From NCBI GenBank assembly GCA_012517155.1, contig JAAYVN010000093.1, forward strand, positions 1 to 45,431: 45,431 nt of DNA. The letters run 5' to 3'. Below are positions 1 through 9,348 of the stretch, in pieces. Under the pieces are notes generated by a model. It was not told where the DNA came from. It saw only the letters and a program-made list of their open reading frames with translations, and made no database searches. Positions within the stretch are counted from its first letter, which is position 1; each line of letters opens with the position of its first letter. The translations under genes and the position numbers were made by a program. This stretch comes from Ignavibacteriales bacterium. GTDB lineage: Bacteria; Bacteroidota; Ignavibacteria; Ignavibacteriales; Ignavibacteriaceae.

Positions 1-2142
1 CCAACACTTTTATCCCCTGCATGTGATTTCGTATCACCAACTCCTCAGGTAACATTTGTATGGTCATCCTCAGTGGGAGCCACGGGATACACAATTCAAA
101 TAGATGAAAGCGCAAGCTTCATTAATCCATTGGTTGTAAATTTCACAACAACAGATACAACTTACTCCTTCACTGGCACGCAGGGACAGGTATTATACTG
201 GAGAGTCCAGGCGTTAAATGCAAATTATCTTACTTCAAGTCCGTTCACGGCTGCTTGCAAGATAACAATCGGTGCTTTACCGGTTGCGCCTACTCTAATT
301 GCACCGGCAAACAATTCAGTTAATGTACCAATGGATGTAACATTTGACTGGTCAACAGTTCCTTATGCAACTTCTTATACTTTATACTATTATTTGAAGG
401 ATGGACTGGACACAGTAATGGTAGTTACTGACACAACTTCGACACATTCTGTTACCGGACTAGCTCAATATAGTACTTATTACTGGTATGTAACAGCAAC
501 AAACTCATTCGGTACGAGTGCACCTTCAGCAACATGGCAGTTCACAACAATGTGGTATTATCCACCGACCTGGTTTGGTAATCTGATAATTAAAGATTTC
601 AGTCCAGTACCTGACAGCGTGGCTATTACATTCGGATTGCATATGGAAGCTACAGACGGAATAAATGCACCTCTTGGTGAATATCCTCTGGTTCCAATGC
701 CACCGGCAGGAACAATGAATGCAAGATTTGAATTACCGGGAGCTACGGTTTATTCTTACAGGGATTTAAGGAATGATACCTTAAGCACAGTTATCTGGAG
801 ATACAAATTCCAGCCTGATGCACATGGATATCCATTAATTATTAAATGGAATATTGATAACTTCCCATCAGGAAGCTTGTTTATGAGAGATCCAAGTAAC
901 ACAGAGGGTCTTGGGAATATCGACATGAGGACTGTCAGCCAATTCACTTTAGTTGATACAACAGTCAGATATCTTGAGATCTACTATACAAAGACAACAT
1001 GCGTTGATGTATCATTATCGAATAATTTCAAACTTGTTTCAGTTCCGTTGAAAACTGATAACATGAAATATCCGAGTGTATTCGGAGGATTTGCAACTTC
1101 AATGTTCTCCTGGAATATTACAGGCAGCTATTACTCAATATTCTCACCTGATTCCAACATGGTAAATGGTAAAGGCTACTGGTTAAACGGACCAGCCGGA
1201 ACAGTTACAATCTGTGGTATGAAGGTTGGAAACAGTGTACCGATACCTGTTAAGACAGGATGGAACTTAGTTGGTATCTACGAAACCAATGTACCAGCAA
1301 ATTTACTTGTACCTTCAGCACCAACCTTACTAACTGACGGTATATACTATCAGTGGATGGAAAACGGTACAGGATACAATTCAACAACTACTCTAAAGGT
1401 TGGAGCAGGATACTGGATCCAGGCAAATGCAGACGGTCATCTTTTGATAAATATGCCGAAAGACGGTGTGGTTTATGCTGATAACACAAGCACGACAGCT
1501 CTTGACAAAGTTAAAGAGACCTGGAGCAAGATCAGTATTGAAACCTCAGAAGGTGTAAGAACACTTTATATAAGTGATAAGGCTGACAATGATGTGAACC
1601 TCACATTGCCACCTCCACCTCCTCCAAGCGTTCTTGATGCAAGATTTGCAACAGGCAGGATAGCAGAGGATCTGACCCAGCCACGCAGAATAGTGATTAA
1701 CTCAACTGTTTATCCAGTGAGAATCAAAGTTGACGGTATGGATATCAGTGTTAAAGATACAAAGGGCGGAAAGATTATTAATGGTTCCGTGAGAAGCGGT
1801 GACTATATAGTGATTTCCGATCCTAGCGTAAAAGAAATTCTGGTTTCCAGGTTCGAAATGCCGACGGAATTCGACATGATGCAGAACTACCCGAATCCGT
1901 TCAATCCTTCAACGATGATTAAGTTTGCTCTGCCGGTTGATGCAAAAGTCACCGTAAGAGTTTACGATATGGTTGGACAGGAAGTTACTCAGCTTATATC
2001 TGAGCAACTAACAGCAGGTTATCATCAAGTTGAATTCAATGCAAATCAACTGTCAAGCGGTGTTTACTTCTACAGAATCGATGCAATCGGTTTGAACGGT
2101 AAAGACTACTCCTCAGTTAAGAAAATGATGCTGCTTAAGTAA
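1..2142 (+). CDS. T9SS-secreted FN3-like protein, 5'-truncated by window edge
   Basis: This is the C-terminal part of a large secreted or cell-surface protein. The frame is open from base 1 with no start, so the gene begins outside the window; the GTG at 73 is internal. Two fibronectin-III-like beta modules can be seen, the second at about nt 280-555 with a typical 'ATSYTLYY...YYWYVTATNS' pattern. A hydrophilic beta-rich middle follows, then a six-proline linker near nt 1609-1627. The last ~90 residues (nt ~1856-2139) form a type IX secretion sorting domain of type A, with the NYPNPFNPST motif, a 'VYDMVGQEV' strand and the 'SSGVYFYRI' strand. In this family the domain directs export through the outer membrane and is then processed. 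The passenger function is unknown; adhesion or matrix roles are only guesses. A terminator follows directly. Confidence 0.9.
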   Translation, partial: PTLLSPACDFVSPTPQVTFVWSSSVGATGYTIQIDESASFINPLVVNFTTTDTTYSFTGTQGQVLYWRVQALNANYLTSSPFTAACKITIGALPVAPTLIAPANNSVNVPMDVTFDWSTVPYATSYTLYYYLKDGLDTVMVVTDTTSTHSVTGLAQYSTYYWYVTATNSFGTSAPSATWQFTTMWYYPPTWFGNLIIKDFSPVPDSVAITFGLHMEATDGINAPLGEYPLVPMPPAGTMNARFELPGATVYSYRDLRNDTLSTVIWRYKFQPDAHGYPLIIKWNIDNFPSGSLFMRDPSNTEGLGNIDMRTVSQFTLVDTTVRYLEIYYTKTTCVDVSLSNNFKLVSVPLKTDNMKYPSVFGGFATSMFSWNITGSYYSIFSPDSNMVNGKGYWLNGPAGTVTICGMKVGNSVPIPVKTGWNLVGIYETNVPANLLVPSAPTLLTDGIYYQWMENGTGYNSTTTLKVGAGYWIQANADGHLLINMPKDGVVYADNTSTTALDKVKETWSKISIETSEGVRTLYISDKADNDVNLTLPPPPPPSVLDARFATGRIAEDLTQPRRIVINSTVYPVRIKVDGMDISVKDTKGGKIINGSVRSGDYIVISDPSVKEILVSRFEMPTEFDMMQNYPNPFNPSTMIKFALPVDAKVTVRVYDMVGQEVTQLISEQLTAGYHQVEFNANQLSSGVYFYRIDAIGLNGKDYSSVKKMMLLK

Positions 2143-2162
2143 TAGCAGTAGCTATTAAAAAG

Positions 2163-2192
2163 AAAGCCGGGTCTTAAGACCCGGCTTTTTTT
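2163..2192. terminator. Bidirectional rho-independent terminator
   Basis: A perfect 20-nt palindrome (GCCGGGTCTTAAGACCCGGC, 2166-2185) has flanking A-run and T-run, so it forms a GC-rich hairpin with a U-tract on either strand. It lies between two convergent genes, the T9SS protein ending at 2142 and the hydrolase whose stop is at 2225, and probably ends both. Confidence 0.93.
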
Positions 2193-2224
2193 ATATTCTA
2201 AATGAAATTATCGGATAAATCCGG

Positions 2225-3157
2225 CTATGTCTTTAGTGTAAATGTTTCTCCGATACTTCCAATTCCTAATTGCAGATTGTAATTTTGATAAGAGGAAGCA
2301 AGCCAGGAGAGGGGTTCATCAATGGGTTCAGAACTTTGCTTGAATGTGTTGCAATGAATTGGGATAAATACCCCGGCATCCATGTCTTTTGCCATTTGCA
2401 AAGCTTCTTCGGGATTACAATGGTTTCGTTTCCAGGGATTATAGGCTCCGATTGGCATAATTGCGATGTCCACTTTCTCACCGGAATCTTTCAATTTTTC
2501 TGTATATGCAGTATCCCCTCCAAACAGAATCCGGATTCCGCTACGCTCAAGGATATAAGCATTAAAGCTGCGTCCATCTTTATGAAATCCTTTTGAGCGG
2601 TCTTTTTCCCAAGGGTAACGCCATCCAAAGTGCTTTACTTCAAGCGCCTTGATATAAGTTGAAGCAGTGTTAGTTTCATCACCCCAGTCAAGAACTTTTA
2701 GACTTTTCCAATCAAGTTCGTCAACCACATCCTTGGTATTATATGCCACAACAACATCAATCATTCCCGGATATTTTTCCGTGATAGCCGATAAAGTCTG
2801 CATATCAGTATGGTCCATGTGAACATGAGAGAGCAGGATCAAGTCTGGTTTGGGCAATTCATCTACAGTTAATGCCGGCGGCGTTAATCTTGAGGGACCA
2901 ATTGTAGCTCCGAGAAAACTCACTCCCACTCTTTGAAAGAGCACCGGATCTGTGATTATTATTTTACCGAAAAAATTTATAATGACAGTAGAGTGACCAA
3001 GCCAGGCAATATTAATATCCGTATCTTTCCACAATGAAGGATTAGGGCGGAATTTCAATGTATTTGCATAAACCACATCGGATGTCAGGAGCGGAGAAAG
3101 CAGAAGAGATCCGGCAGCAAATTTGGATACTTTTGAAATAAATTCACGTCTTTTCAT
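2225..3157 (-). CDS. MBL-fold metal-dependent hydrolase, exported
   Basis: Metallo-beta-lactamase-fold hydrolase of the UlaG/NAPE-PLD-like branch, 310 residues. The zinc motif HVHMDH is at residues 111-116; further metal-ligand segments are 'FGGDTAY' and a late 'PIHCNTF' histidine. 'LGHSTVII' at the start of the fold is typical of this branch. The N-terminus MKRREFISK followed by a hydrophobic stretch to about residue 31 fits a Tat-type signal (RRxFI), so a folded, metal-loaded periplasmic enzyme is likely. The substrate cannot be read from the sequence; lactones, phosphodiesters and N-acyl phospholipids are all known for relatives. It lies 63 nt downstream of the S46 peptidase gene on the same strand and may share its transcript. 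Confidence 0.85.
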   Translation of the reverse strand: MKRREFISKVSKFAAGSLLLSPLLTSDVVYANTLKFRPNPSLWKDTDINIAWLGHSTVIINFFGKIIITDPVLFQRVGVSFLGATIGPSRLTPPALTVDELPKPDLILLSHVHMDHTDMQTLSAITEKYPGMIDVVVAYNTKDVVDELDWKSLKVLDWGDETNTASTYIKALEVKHFGWRYPWEKDRSKGFHKDGRSFNAYILERSGIRILFGGDTAYTEKLKDSGEKVDIAIMPIGAYNPWKRNHCNPEEALQMAKDMDAGVFIPIHCNTFKQSSEPIDEPLSWLASSYQNYNLQLGIGSIGETFTLKT

Positions 3158-3220
3158 TTTGATATTTTAACTATTCTCATTTTTTTATGATAAACAGAAA
3201 AAAGATAAAATGAGTTCTTT

Positions 3221-5353
3221 TTATGGGAGTTTTCCTTTAAGCAATTCCTCCGCTAAGCGATTCATTTTGTAAAGATCTCTAATAGCCTCAATCATACCCT
3301 CATTGTGGACACTCACAGTTCTGTTTGCTTCGGTTGTGAAAATAAAATTGCTTGGAAGACTTTCAAGATTACCATCAAAAGCAAGTCCCACAATTTCTCC
3401 TTTAACATTAATTACCGGACTTCCCGAATTTCCACCGACAATATCGCATGTTGATATAAAATTCAAGGGAGTACTCAGGTCAAAGTTCCCGGGCAAATTT
3501 TCCCACACAGGTGGAAGATTGAAGGGGAATTTTTTCTCAAAGGAATGATGTCTATCAAGCACACCATAGAATGTAGTTTTTACCGGAGCACGTGTACCAT
3601 TATAGTCATATCCCTTCACAATTCCATCCGCGATTCGAAGCGTAAAAGTTGCATCCGGAGGAATGGCATCCCCAAAGACCTCATAAGCTGCAAGTCCCAA
3701 TTCCTGATTCAGAAGGGCTTCGCGGTCTCTTAGTTCATTGTTTTTCTTCCTGAGGTTGTCTAATTTGTCCTGTGTGAGGAGTATAAATTGAATAAAGGGA
3801 TCATCAATTTTTATGAAGTTGTCGTAGCCTTTTTTCAGAGCATCAACAATAAAATCACTATTAAAAAGTTTTGTTTTATTCAGGACATAGTTTAACGCAT
3901 CTTCATTACGAAGACCGTTGCAGAAATTTTTTATTACTTCATGCTCGGCACCAAGAAGTCGGTAGAACATTCGAATATCAGCGAGGAGTATTTCCTTCTG
4001 AATAGCATCATCTCGCTTTTTTTCGAGGATATCAGTTATCAGTTTAGACAGGTTGTTGTCCTTGTACATCTCATCGCGTTCATCGGATTTCTTTTTTGTT
4101 TGGTCAGCTATTTTTAAAAATTCTCTTGCAATGGTAAAATGATCGGAAGTGTAGAATGGATTTAATGAAAAAGCGAAAGACTCTTTAGCAAATGATTTCG
4201 CTTGTTCGCGGGATTTTTCAATATCGTCCCAAATGTGAAAGTATTTCTGTTTGAGTTGAAAGTCTTTTTCAATTCGAGTTTTAAAATCTCTTTCAAATGC
4301 AACTTTGCGTGCGATAAGATAAGGATCGTTGAGACCTTGGTAGGTACCCTCATAAACCTTCAAGGAATTCCCGACAGAGTAAAGTCTGCTAACCAGGACA
4401 TAATCTTCCGTGTTATTATCCATTACTTTTTTGTAGTAGACTTGATAGAGGTCTTTTAGAATATCTGTAAGCATAGGATATTGAACATCGCGGTTATAAA
4501 GAATTTGAGCTATGGTATTAAGTCTACTTGTTCTTCCAGGATTCCCGACTACGAAAACCACATCATCTTCCTTGGGTCCGGAAAGACTCCATTTAAAGTA
4601 GTATTTAGTTTTTAGTGGTTTATTATCGTCGGAATAGACTCTAAAGAAAGTACAGTCAAGTCCATAGCGAGGGAATGTAAAATTATCGAAGTCTCCTCCC
4701 AATTTAGCAGTGCGAAGATCAGGAGCAAAAACAAGACGAACATCGTTATAACGTTTATAACCGTATAAAGAATACTTCCCCCCATTATAAAGAGAAACAA
4801 TTTCGTAGATAAGTTCGGGGTTGTTATTTAATTCGTTTCTGGTTATTTCGGCAATTTTTTTCTCCTTTAGGGAGATTTTATCTTTGTCGGTTTGTCCCTC
4901 GTTCATTGCAGATATTATTTGATTCGTAACATCGCGGATTAAGATTAACTGGTTAACAAAAATACCAGGCATTTTTCTTTCTTGTTCAAGAGAATTGGCG
5001 ATGAAACCATCGCGGAGCAGATTTTCACCTTCTTTCTGGACCGATGGAAGATTCTCGCGGGCACAGTGATGATTAGTCATAATAAGTCCATCCTCGGAGA
5101 CAAACGAAGCACTGCACCAGTTAGCAAATTTCAAAGCTGATTTACGCACATTTTCAAGCCATTCATCAGTTGGAGTAAAATTATATTGCTGTTGAAAATA
5201 AGAGATAGGAGGGTTCTCGAAAGTCCACATTTTACCCATATCAAACTTTTGAGCTTTGACCGTATCATAATTGATGTTGGAGTAAAGATTCTGTGCGTTA
5301 GCAGATGTAAAAAGGATAAAGATAATTACTAAAGAAAAAAGATATTTTTTCAT
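3221..5353 (-). CDS. S46-family dipeptidyl peptidase (DPP7/DPP11 type)
   Basis: Periplasmic serine exopeptidase that removes dipeptides from peptide N-termini, a family used by Bacteroidota growing on protein. It has 710 residues, the family's normal length. A cleavable signal peptide ends near 'TSANAQ' (about residue 20). The catalytic His is in 'TNHHC', and the nucleophile Ser643 is in 'GGNSGSPV'. Eighteen residues after the nucleophile there is Gly ('AFDG') where DPP11 enzymes carry Arg; from what is known of the Porphyromonas pair this predicts DPP7-like preference for hydrophobic P1 residues over Asp/Glu. It sits 26 nt after the sugar-transferase gene and ahead of the MBL hydrolase on the same strand, an odd partner for a glycan operon. 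Confidence 0.93.
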   Translation of the reverse strand: MKKYLFSLVIIFILFTSANAQNLYSNINYDTVKAQKFDMGKMWTFENPPISYFQQQYNFTPTDEWLENVRKSALKFANWCSASFVSEDGLIMTNHHCARENLPSVQKEGENLLRDGFIANSLEQERKMPGIFVNQLILIRDVTNQIISAMNEGQTDKDKISLKEKKIAEITRNELNNNPELIYEIVSLYNGGKYSLYGYKRYNDVRLVFAPDLRTAKLGGDFDNFTFPRYGLDCTFFRVYSDDNKPLKTKYYFKWSLSGPKEDDVVFVVGNPGRTSRLNTIAQILYNRDVQYPMLTDILKDLYQVYYKKVMDNNTEDYVLVSRLYSVGNSLKVYEGTYQGLNDPYLIARKVAFERDFKTRIEKDFQLKQKYFHIWDDIEKSREQAKSFAKESFAFSLNPFYTSDHFTIAREFLKIADQTKKKSDERDEMYKDNNLSKLITDILEKKRDDAIQKEILLADIRMFYRLLGAEHEVIKNFCNGLRNEDALNYVLNKTKLFNSDFIVDALKKGYDNFIKIDDPFIQFILLTQDKLDNLRKKNNELRDREALLNQELGLAAYEVFGDAIPPDATFTLRIADGIVKGYDYNGTRAPVKTTFYGVLDRHHSFEKKFPFNLPPVWENLPGNFDLSTPLNFISTCDIVGGNSGSPVINVKGEIVGLAFDGNLESLPSNFIFTTEANRTVSVHNEGMIEAIRDLYKMNRLAEELLKGKLP

Positions 5354-5379
5354 TGCTTTCCTTATGAAGTGATTAAAAT

Positions 5380-6762
5380 TTATTTGCCAGTAGCATCACC
5401 TTTAATGGCGCGCCATATTGTAAGAAAGATAATCTGGAGGTCAAGAGTAAATGACCAATTTTCGATATACCAGATATCAAATTCAATTCGTTTTATAATT
5501 AATTGTTCATTTTTAACGGGGTTTGGGTCATCACCTCTTAAACCGTGAATCTGAGCCCATCCAGAAATTCCCGGTTTAACCAAATTTCGAAGTCTTATTT
5601 CCTCAATAAATTCCTTATATTGTTCATTATATAAAACAGCATGAGGACGAGGACCCACCACGGACATATCTCCTTTGAGAACATTAATGAACTGAGGGAG
5701 TTCGTCCAAATTGAATTTTCTAAGAAATTTGCCTACGGATGTGATACGTGAGTCATTTTCGGAAACAGGGATGAACTTGTCCGAATCAGGGGCAATAAAC
5801 ATTGTCCGGAATTTATAACAAATGAAAGTGCGATTGTGTCTTCCAATACGTTTTTGTTTAAAACAGATTGGTCCTTTTGAGTTCAGCTTTATAATTAAGG
5901 CAACCACAGGAATAAGCCAAGAGAGAATCAACACCGTGGCCAGAATAGAAGTGATCACATCAAAAGTTCTTTTAACGAAACGCCATTGGAATTCCTCCAG
6001 TGGAATAGAACGAACAGAAATAACCGGGATATTACCAAGGGTGCTTATCTGGAATTTTTTTGAGACAAAACGAAAGTAATCCGGAATTATATGAACACCC
6101 ACCGCATTTTTGTTACAAGTTTTTACAATTGTATCAATCGATTCCGTTGGGGCATCAGAATTTGAAATGAAAACCTCATTAACTGATGGTATGAATTCAT
6201 TAATTTGGTCAAGGGTTCCCAGGACATCCGGATCTGAGGAATAGTTATCGAGATAGCCAAGGACGATATAACCGAAATCCGGGTTAGCTGAGATCAGATT
6301 TCCCATTTCTCGACCGACTTTTCCGCCACCAATAATAAGGACTTTCTTAATGCTTTTCCCTTTCTTCCTGAGTATTGTCATAACTTTCTTGAAGAAAATG
6401 TGACGAAGTGAAAGCAAAATCAGTAGAAAGAACGAGTACAACAGGATGAAATTACGAGTAAAAAATCCTTCTTTAACAATGAATATAAAAAGGATAGAAG
6501 TAATAGCCTGAAAGACTATAAGTTTTAACAAACTTGTAAGTTGGAAGGCAAAAAGTTTGAGATGGTCGTTATAGAAATTTAGTGAGTTGGCAACAAAAAT
6601 CCAGATTAGGTTCAGGATAAACAGAAGTATGAAAAGAAAACTCTTTGTGAGAAAAAGCTCAAGAGACTGAGCCAAGATCCCTGCTAATATAAAAGAGAGG
6701 TTCAGAAGCAAGAGGTCGGTAAAGATTTTAATGTTCTTTAAGGACTTTTCATTTACAATCAT
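5380..6762 (-). CDS. Polyprenyl-phosphate sugar phosphotransferase (WcaJ-like)
   Basis: Initiating enzyme of lipid-linked polysaccharide assembly: it moves a sugar-1-phosphate from a nucleotide sugar to undecaprenyl phosphate at the inner membrane. The 460 residues show hydrophobic helices in the first ~130, a Rossmann-like middle domain with 'VLIIGGGKVGREMG', one more membrane segment after 'RTFDVITS', and the C-terminal catalytic domain with 'YKFRTM', 'LDELPQF' and 'VVGPRP'. The sugar (glucose, galactose or a modified hexose) cannot be told. The start overlaps the upstream glycosyltransferase by 4 nt (ATGA), so the two are translationally coupled and probably make the first two steps of one glycan. 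Confidence 0.93.
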   Translation of the reverse strand: MIVNEKSLKNIKIFTDLLLLNLSFILAGILAQSLELFLTKSFLFILLFILNLIWIFVANSLNFYNDHLKLFAFQLTSLLKLIVFQAITSILFIFIVKEGFFTRNFILLYSFFLLILLSLRHIFFKKVMTILRKKGKSIKKVLIIGGGKVGREMGNLISANPDFGYIVLGYLDNYSSDPDVLGTLDQINEFIPSVNEVFISNSDAPTESIDTIVKTCNKNAVGVHIIPDYFRFVSKKFQISTLGNIPVISVRSIPLEEFQWRFVKRTFDVITSILATVLILSWLIPVVALIIKLNSKGPICFKQKRIGRHNRTFICYKFRTMFIAPDSDKFIPVSENDSRITSVGKFLRKFNLDELPQFINVLKGDMSVVGPRPHAVLYNEQYKEFIEEIRLRNLVKPGISGWAQIHGLRGDDPNPVKNEQLIIKRIEFDIWYIENWSFTLDLQIIFLTIWRAIKGDATGK

Positions 6763-7889
6763 AGCTTTTGCACGCGGTTAAAAAAGAATTCTGATTTTTC
6801 AGTAATAAAAGCCTGGATATTTTGTTCAAAGTTTTTCCTGGAGAACGCGATTGAAGAATTTCGGATTTCTTCGGGATTAAGAGTATCTTTGATTTTTTCA
6901 AATTCAGTAACCGCATTTATTATTCCTTCAGGAGTTTGAGAAGAAAAATGGAAACCATTTTTATTATTAATAACAGTTTCAGCAGTCCCACCACGATCAA
7001 GTGCGATTACCGGAGTTCCACAAGCGAGAGCCTCGACCACGGTTATCCCAAAATCTTCTTCTGCCGGGAATATCAAGGCTTTAGATTTTTCCAAGTAATT
7101 TTTCAGTTCTTCCGTCCGAAGATAGCCCAGAAGTTCAATATTTGGAGTAGCAAGAGATTTAATTCTTTTAGCGTCCGGGCCGTCCCCTACTACGAGTAAT
7201 TTATGTTGTGGCATCTTTGCGAAGGCTTCAACAACGATATCCATTCGTTTATATGGTACGAAACGGGAAATGGCGATGTAATAATTATCCTTGTAAGGTT
7301 GAAGGGAGAACTTGTGAATGTCCACCGGCGGATAGATAACCGTTGCATCGCGGTTATAAGTTTTTTTTATTCGATTAGCTATGTAGTGAGAATTAGCGAT
7401 GAAAAAATCAGGTCTATTGGCAGTGGAGGAATCCCATTGACGGATCTTGTGTAGAACATATTTCGCACACATACCTTTAAGCCCTTTGGTGAGGTTTGCT
7501 TCCCGGAGATATTGATGATAAAGATCCCATGCATATCTGATAGGGGTGTGACAATAGCAAACATGCAATTGATCCCACCTGGTTAATGCACCCTTTGCCA
7601 CACTGTGTGAACTTGATATTATAATATTATAACTGCTTAAATCGAATTGTTCAACTGCAAAGGAATATAGGGGGAGGTAAAATGTGCGTTTTGATTTTGC
7701 GAACGGGAGATTTTGGATAAAAGAAGTGTGAGCATTTTTACCTTTGAGTATTGTATCCCGATCTGCTTTTTCAAGGAAATCAATAAGGGTAAATACCTCG
7801 GCTTCGGGATAAATGTTGGTGAAGGATTCAACACATTTTTCGGAACCCATATAGTTTACTAGCCACTCATGTACAATTGCAGTCTTCAA
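6759..7889 (-). CDS. Family 4 glycosyltransferase
   Basis: GT-B-fold retaining glycosyltransferase, 376 residues, cytoplasmic or membrane-associated. The N-terminal domain starts 'AIVHEWL'. The C-terminal nucleotide-sugar domain carries 'ISRFVPYKRMD' and the GT4 EX7E motif 'EEDFGITVVEALACGTPVI'. 'CHTPIRYAWDLY' resembles WbaZ-like mannosyltransferases, but acceptor and donor are not determined. The start is a TTG placed immediately after an in-frame TAA, so translation cannot begin further upstream. It is the first gene of the leftward run that includes the sugar phosphotransferase and faces the 436-nt divergent control region. Confidence 0.88.
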   Translation of the reverse strand: MKTAIVHEWLVNYMGSEKCVESFTNIYPEAEVFTLIDFLEKADRDTILKGKNAHTSFIQNLPFAKSKRTFYLPLYSFAVEQFDLSSYNIIISSSHSVAKGALTRWDQLHVCYCHTPIRYAWDLYHQYLREANLTKGLKGMCAKYVLHKIRQWDSSTANRPDFFIANSHYIANRIKKTYNRDATVIYPPVDIHKFSLQPYKDNYYIAISRFVPYKRMDIVVEAFAKMPQHKLLVVGDGPDAKRIKSLATPNIELLGYLRTEELKNYLEKSKALIFPAEEDFGITVVEALACGTPVIALDRGGTAETVINNKNGFHFSSQTPEGIINAVTEFEKIKDTLNPEEIRNSSIAFSRKNFEQNIQAFITEKSEFFFNRVQKL

Positions 7890-8072
7890 TTATTTTTATG
7901 TCATTAATAAAGTGAAAAATCTTATTTATTAATTTAATGATTTTAACAGCATTTACATAATTTCAGGGCAAAATTAGTGGATATAGCGTTTTTGTTTGAG
8001 GCTATAAACTTAAAAGAAGGAAATTTCCAAGATTAAGAGACGCATACAAAAGTTGAAAAAACTTCAGATAAC

Positions 8073-8138
8073 GGACTCAGAACGGAAGCAGAACGGAAGC
8101 AGAACGGACTCAGAACGGAAGCAGAACGGAAGCAGAAC
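8073..8138. repeat. 11-bp tandem repeat array, six copies (array 1)
   Basis: Six perfect head-to-tail 11-bp units come in two variants, X = GGACTCAGAAC and Y = GGAAGCAGAAC, arranged X-Y-Y-X-Y-Y. This gives a 33-bp higher-order period repeated twice. A partial unit follows at 8139. The array lies about 184 nt from the start of the leftward gene and 188 nt from the rightward one. Eleven bp is close to one DNA turn, so bound proteins would sit on one face. A second six-copy 11-bp array occurs at 22313-22378. Confidence 0.95.
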
Positions 8139-8230
8139 GAAGCATTATCAGTTTAGCTAGTTAATCATTTAACATTTTATGTGTGAGAGGGGGAGACATA
8201 GAAAAATGGATTTATTTGAGAGTTTTTGTT

Positions 8231-8258
8231 TTGGCTAAACGTGATTTTGTCTTATATT
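8231..8258 (+). promoter_or_regulatory. Candidate promoter of rightward glycan operon
   Basis: A -35-like TTGGCT (8231-8236) and a -10-like TATATT (8253-8258) are separated by 16 nt, the same spacing as the stronger promoter at 19845-19874. It would give a leader of about 60 nt before the TTG start at 8326. AT-rich background lowers confidence. Confidence 0.45.
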
Positions 8259-8325
8259 AGCTGTTTATAAATTTAGCTATCGGTCAATAGGTAATATTTA
8301 AAGAATAAATTAAATATCTTGGTAA

Positions 8326-9348
8326 TTGAGAAAAGTATCTGTAATTATTGTAAATTATAACGGTAAACATTTTCTGAAGGATTGTTTAGATTCTTTAATG
8401 GAGCAAAGCTTTAAAGATTTTGAAACAATTATTGTGGATAATGGGTCAACAGATGGAAGCGGGGAGTACATCAAGGAAATATATTCGTGGGTAAGACTCG
8501 TTGAAATACAGGAGAATTTAGGGTTTGCAGGTGGAAATAACGAGGGAGTAAGGGTTGCGGAGGGGGAATTGATAGTTTTACTGAATAATGATACAATATT
8601 GGAGCAAGATTGGTTAATGGGATTGGTGAATGCTGTGGAACCAAATGATGTGGCTATAGCATCCTCACTGATACTGACTGATGGAATCCCGGCGAAATAT
8701 TATGAAAAGAATGGATCACTTAACCTATTTGGCCATAATATCATGAGTATTTTCAATAAATCAGAGAATATTTTTTATTGCGGGGGAGCTTCATTGATTT
8801 TTAAGAAAAAAATTTTAGATATTCCCTTTGATGAGGATTATTTTGCGTATAGTGAGGATGTGTATCTGGGAATGCGGGCGAGATTTATGGGGTACAGGAT
8901 CAGGCATACAAATGAATCCAAGTTAAGACATATAGGTGGCGGGACATTCAGAAAAGAAAAGAATGAGAGGTTGACCTATTATCAAGAGAGGAACAGGTTA
9001 TTAAATTTCTTTTTATTCTTTAGTATCAAATCTCTTATTAAGATGAGTCCATATTTTCTGTTGAATTTATTAATTAAACTAGCGGGTTCATTGTTTCCTA
9101 ATAAATATTCATTTACCGGGGTTGTGAAGGCATACAAGGATCTACTTGATTCACGTGTGATGATTAAGAATAAGAGGAGTAAGTTAAAAAAAGAAATCAA
9201 AGTTCATGAAGAAGAAGTAATAAGATGGATGACATGTAAAATATTCAATGAAGAGACACGTCATGCAAGAGTAATAAATAAAATATCTGAGTTTTATTGC
9301 AGAATTGTGAATCTAAGGACCATTGAGATTGAAGGGGAGTGCAGATGA
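8326..9348 (+). CDS. Family 2 glycosyltransferase (rhamnosyltransferase-like)
   Basis: GT-A-fold inverting glycosyltransferase of 340 residues. The N-terminus 'KVSVIIVNYNGK' starts the nucleotide-binding fold, 'DNGSTDGS' and 'GFAGGNNEG' follow, and the DxD-equivalent is 'LLNNDT'. 'FAYSEDVYLGMRAR' marks the acceptor side. This motif set is common in rhamnosyltransferase-like GT2 enzymes, although the sugar is not proven. The C-terminus has a hydrophobic stretch and a basic tail, suggesting membrane association. The start is TTG, immediately preceded by in-frame TAA; no strong ribosome site is visible. It opens the rightward run of glycan genes and ends in an ATGA overlap with the next GT2. Confidence 0.87.
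   Translation: MRKVSVIIVNYNGKHFLKDCLDSLMEQSFKDFETIIVDNGSTDGSGEYIKEIYSWVRLVEIQENLGFAGGNNEGVRVAEGELIVLLNNDTILEQDWLMGLVNAVEPNDVAIASSLILTDGIPAKYYEKNGSLNLFGHNIMSIFNKSENIFYCGGASLIFKKKILDIPFDEDYFAYSEDVYLGMRARFMGYRIRHTNESKLRHIGGGTFRKEKNERLTYYQERNRLLNFFLFFSIKSLIKMSPYFLLNLLIKLAGSLFPNKYSFTGVVKAYKDLLDSRVMIKNKRSKLKKEIKVHEEEVIRWMTCKIFNEETRHARVINKISEFYCRIVNLRTIEIEGECR

Larger units (their letters stand above)
7890..8325. other. Divergent intergenic region between two glycan operons
   Basis: This 436-nt stretch has no convincing gene. It separates a leftward and a rightward operon, both starting at TTG codons. It holds a 66-bp tandem array (8073-8138), a short inverted repeat AAGTT/AACTT just before the array, and a sigma-70-like promoter candidate near 8231-8258. 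The longest open stretch after the array is only about 19 codons (from 8178) and looks accidental. Confidence 0.75.

Noticed and set aside
8073-8138. CRISPR-like array
   Set aside because: Units are 11 bp, directly abutting, with no spacers; no cas gene in the window.
9339-9344. GTG start for the second GT2
   Set aside because: The AGGGGAG ribosome site overlaps this codon; ATG 9345 has correct spacing and the ATGA overlap used elsewhere in the operon.
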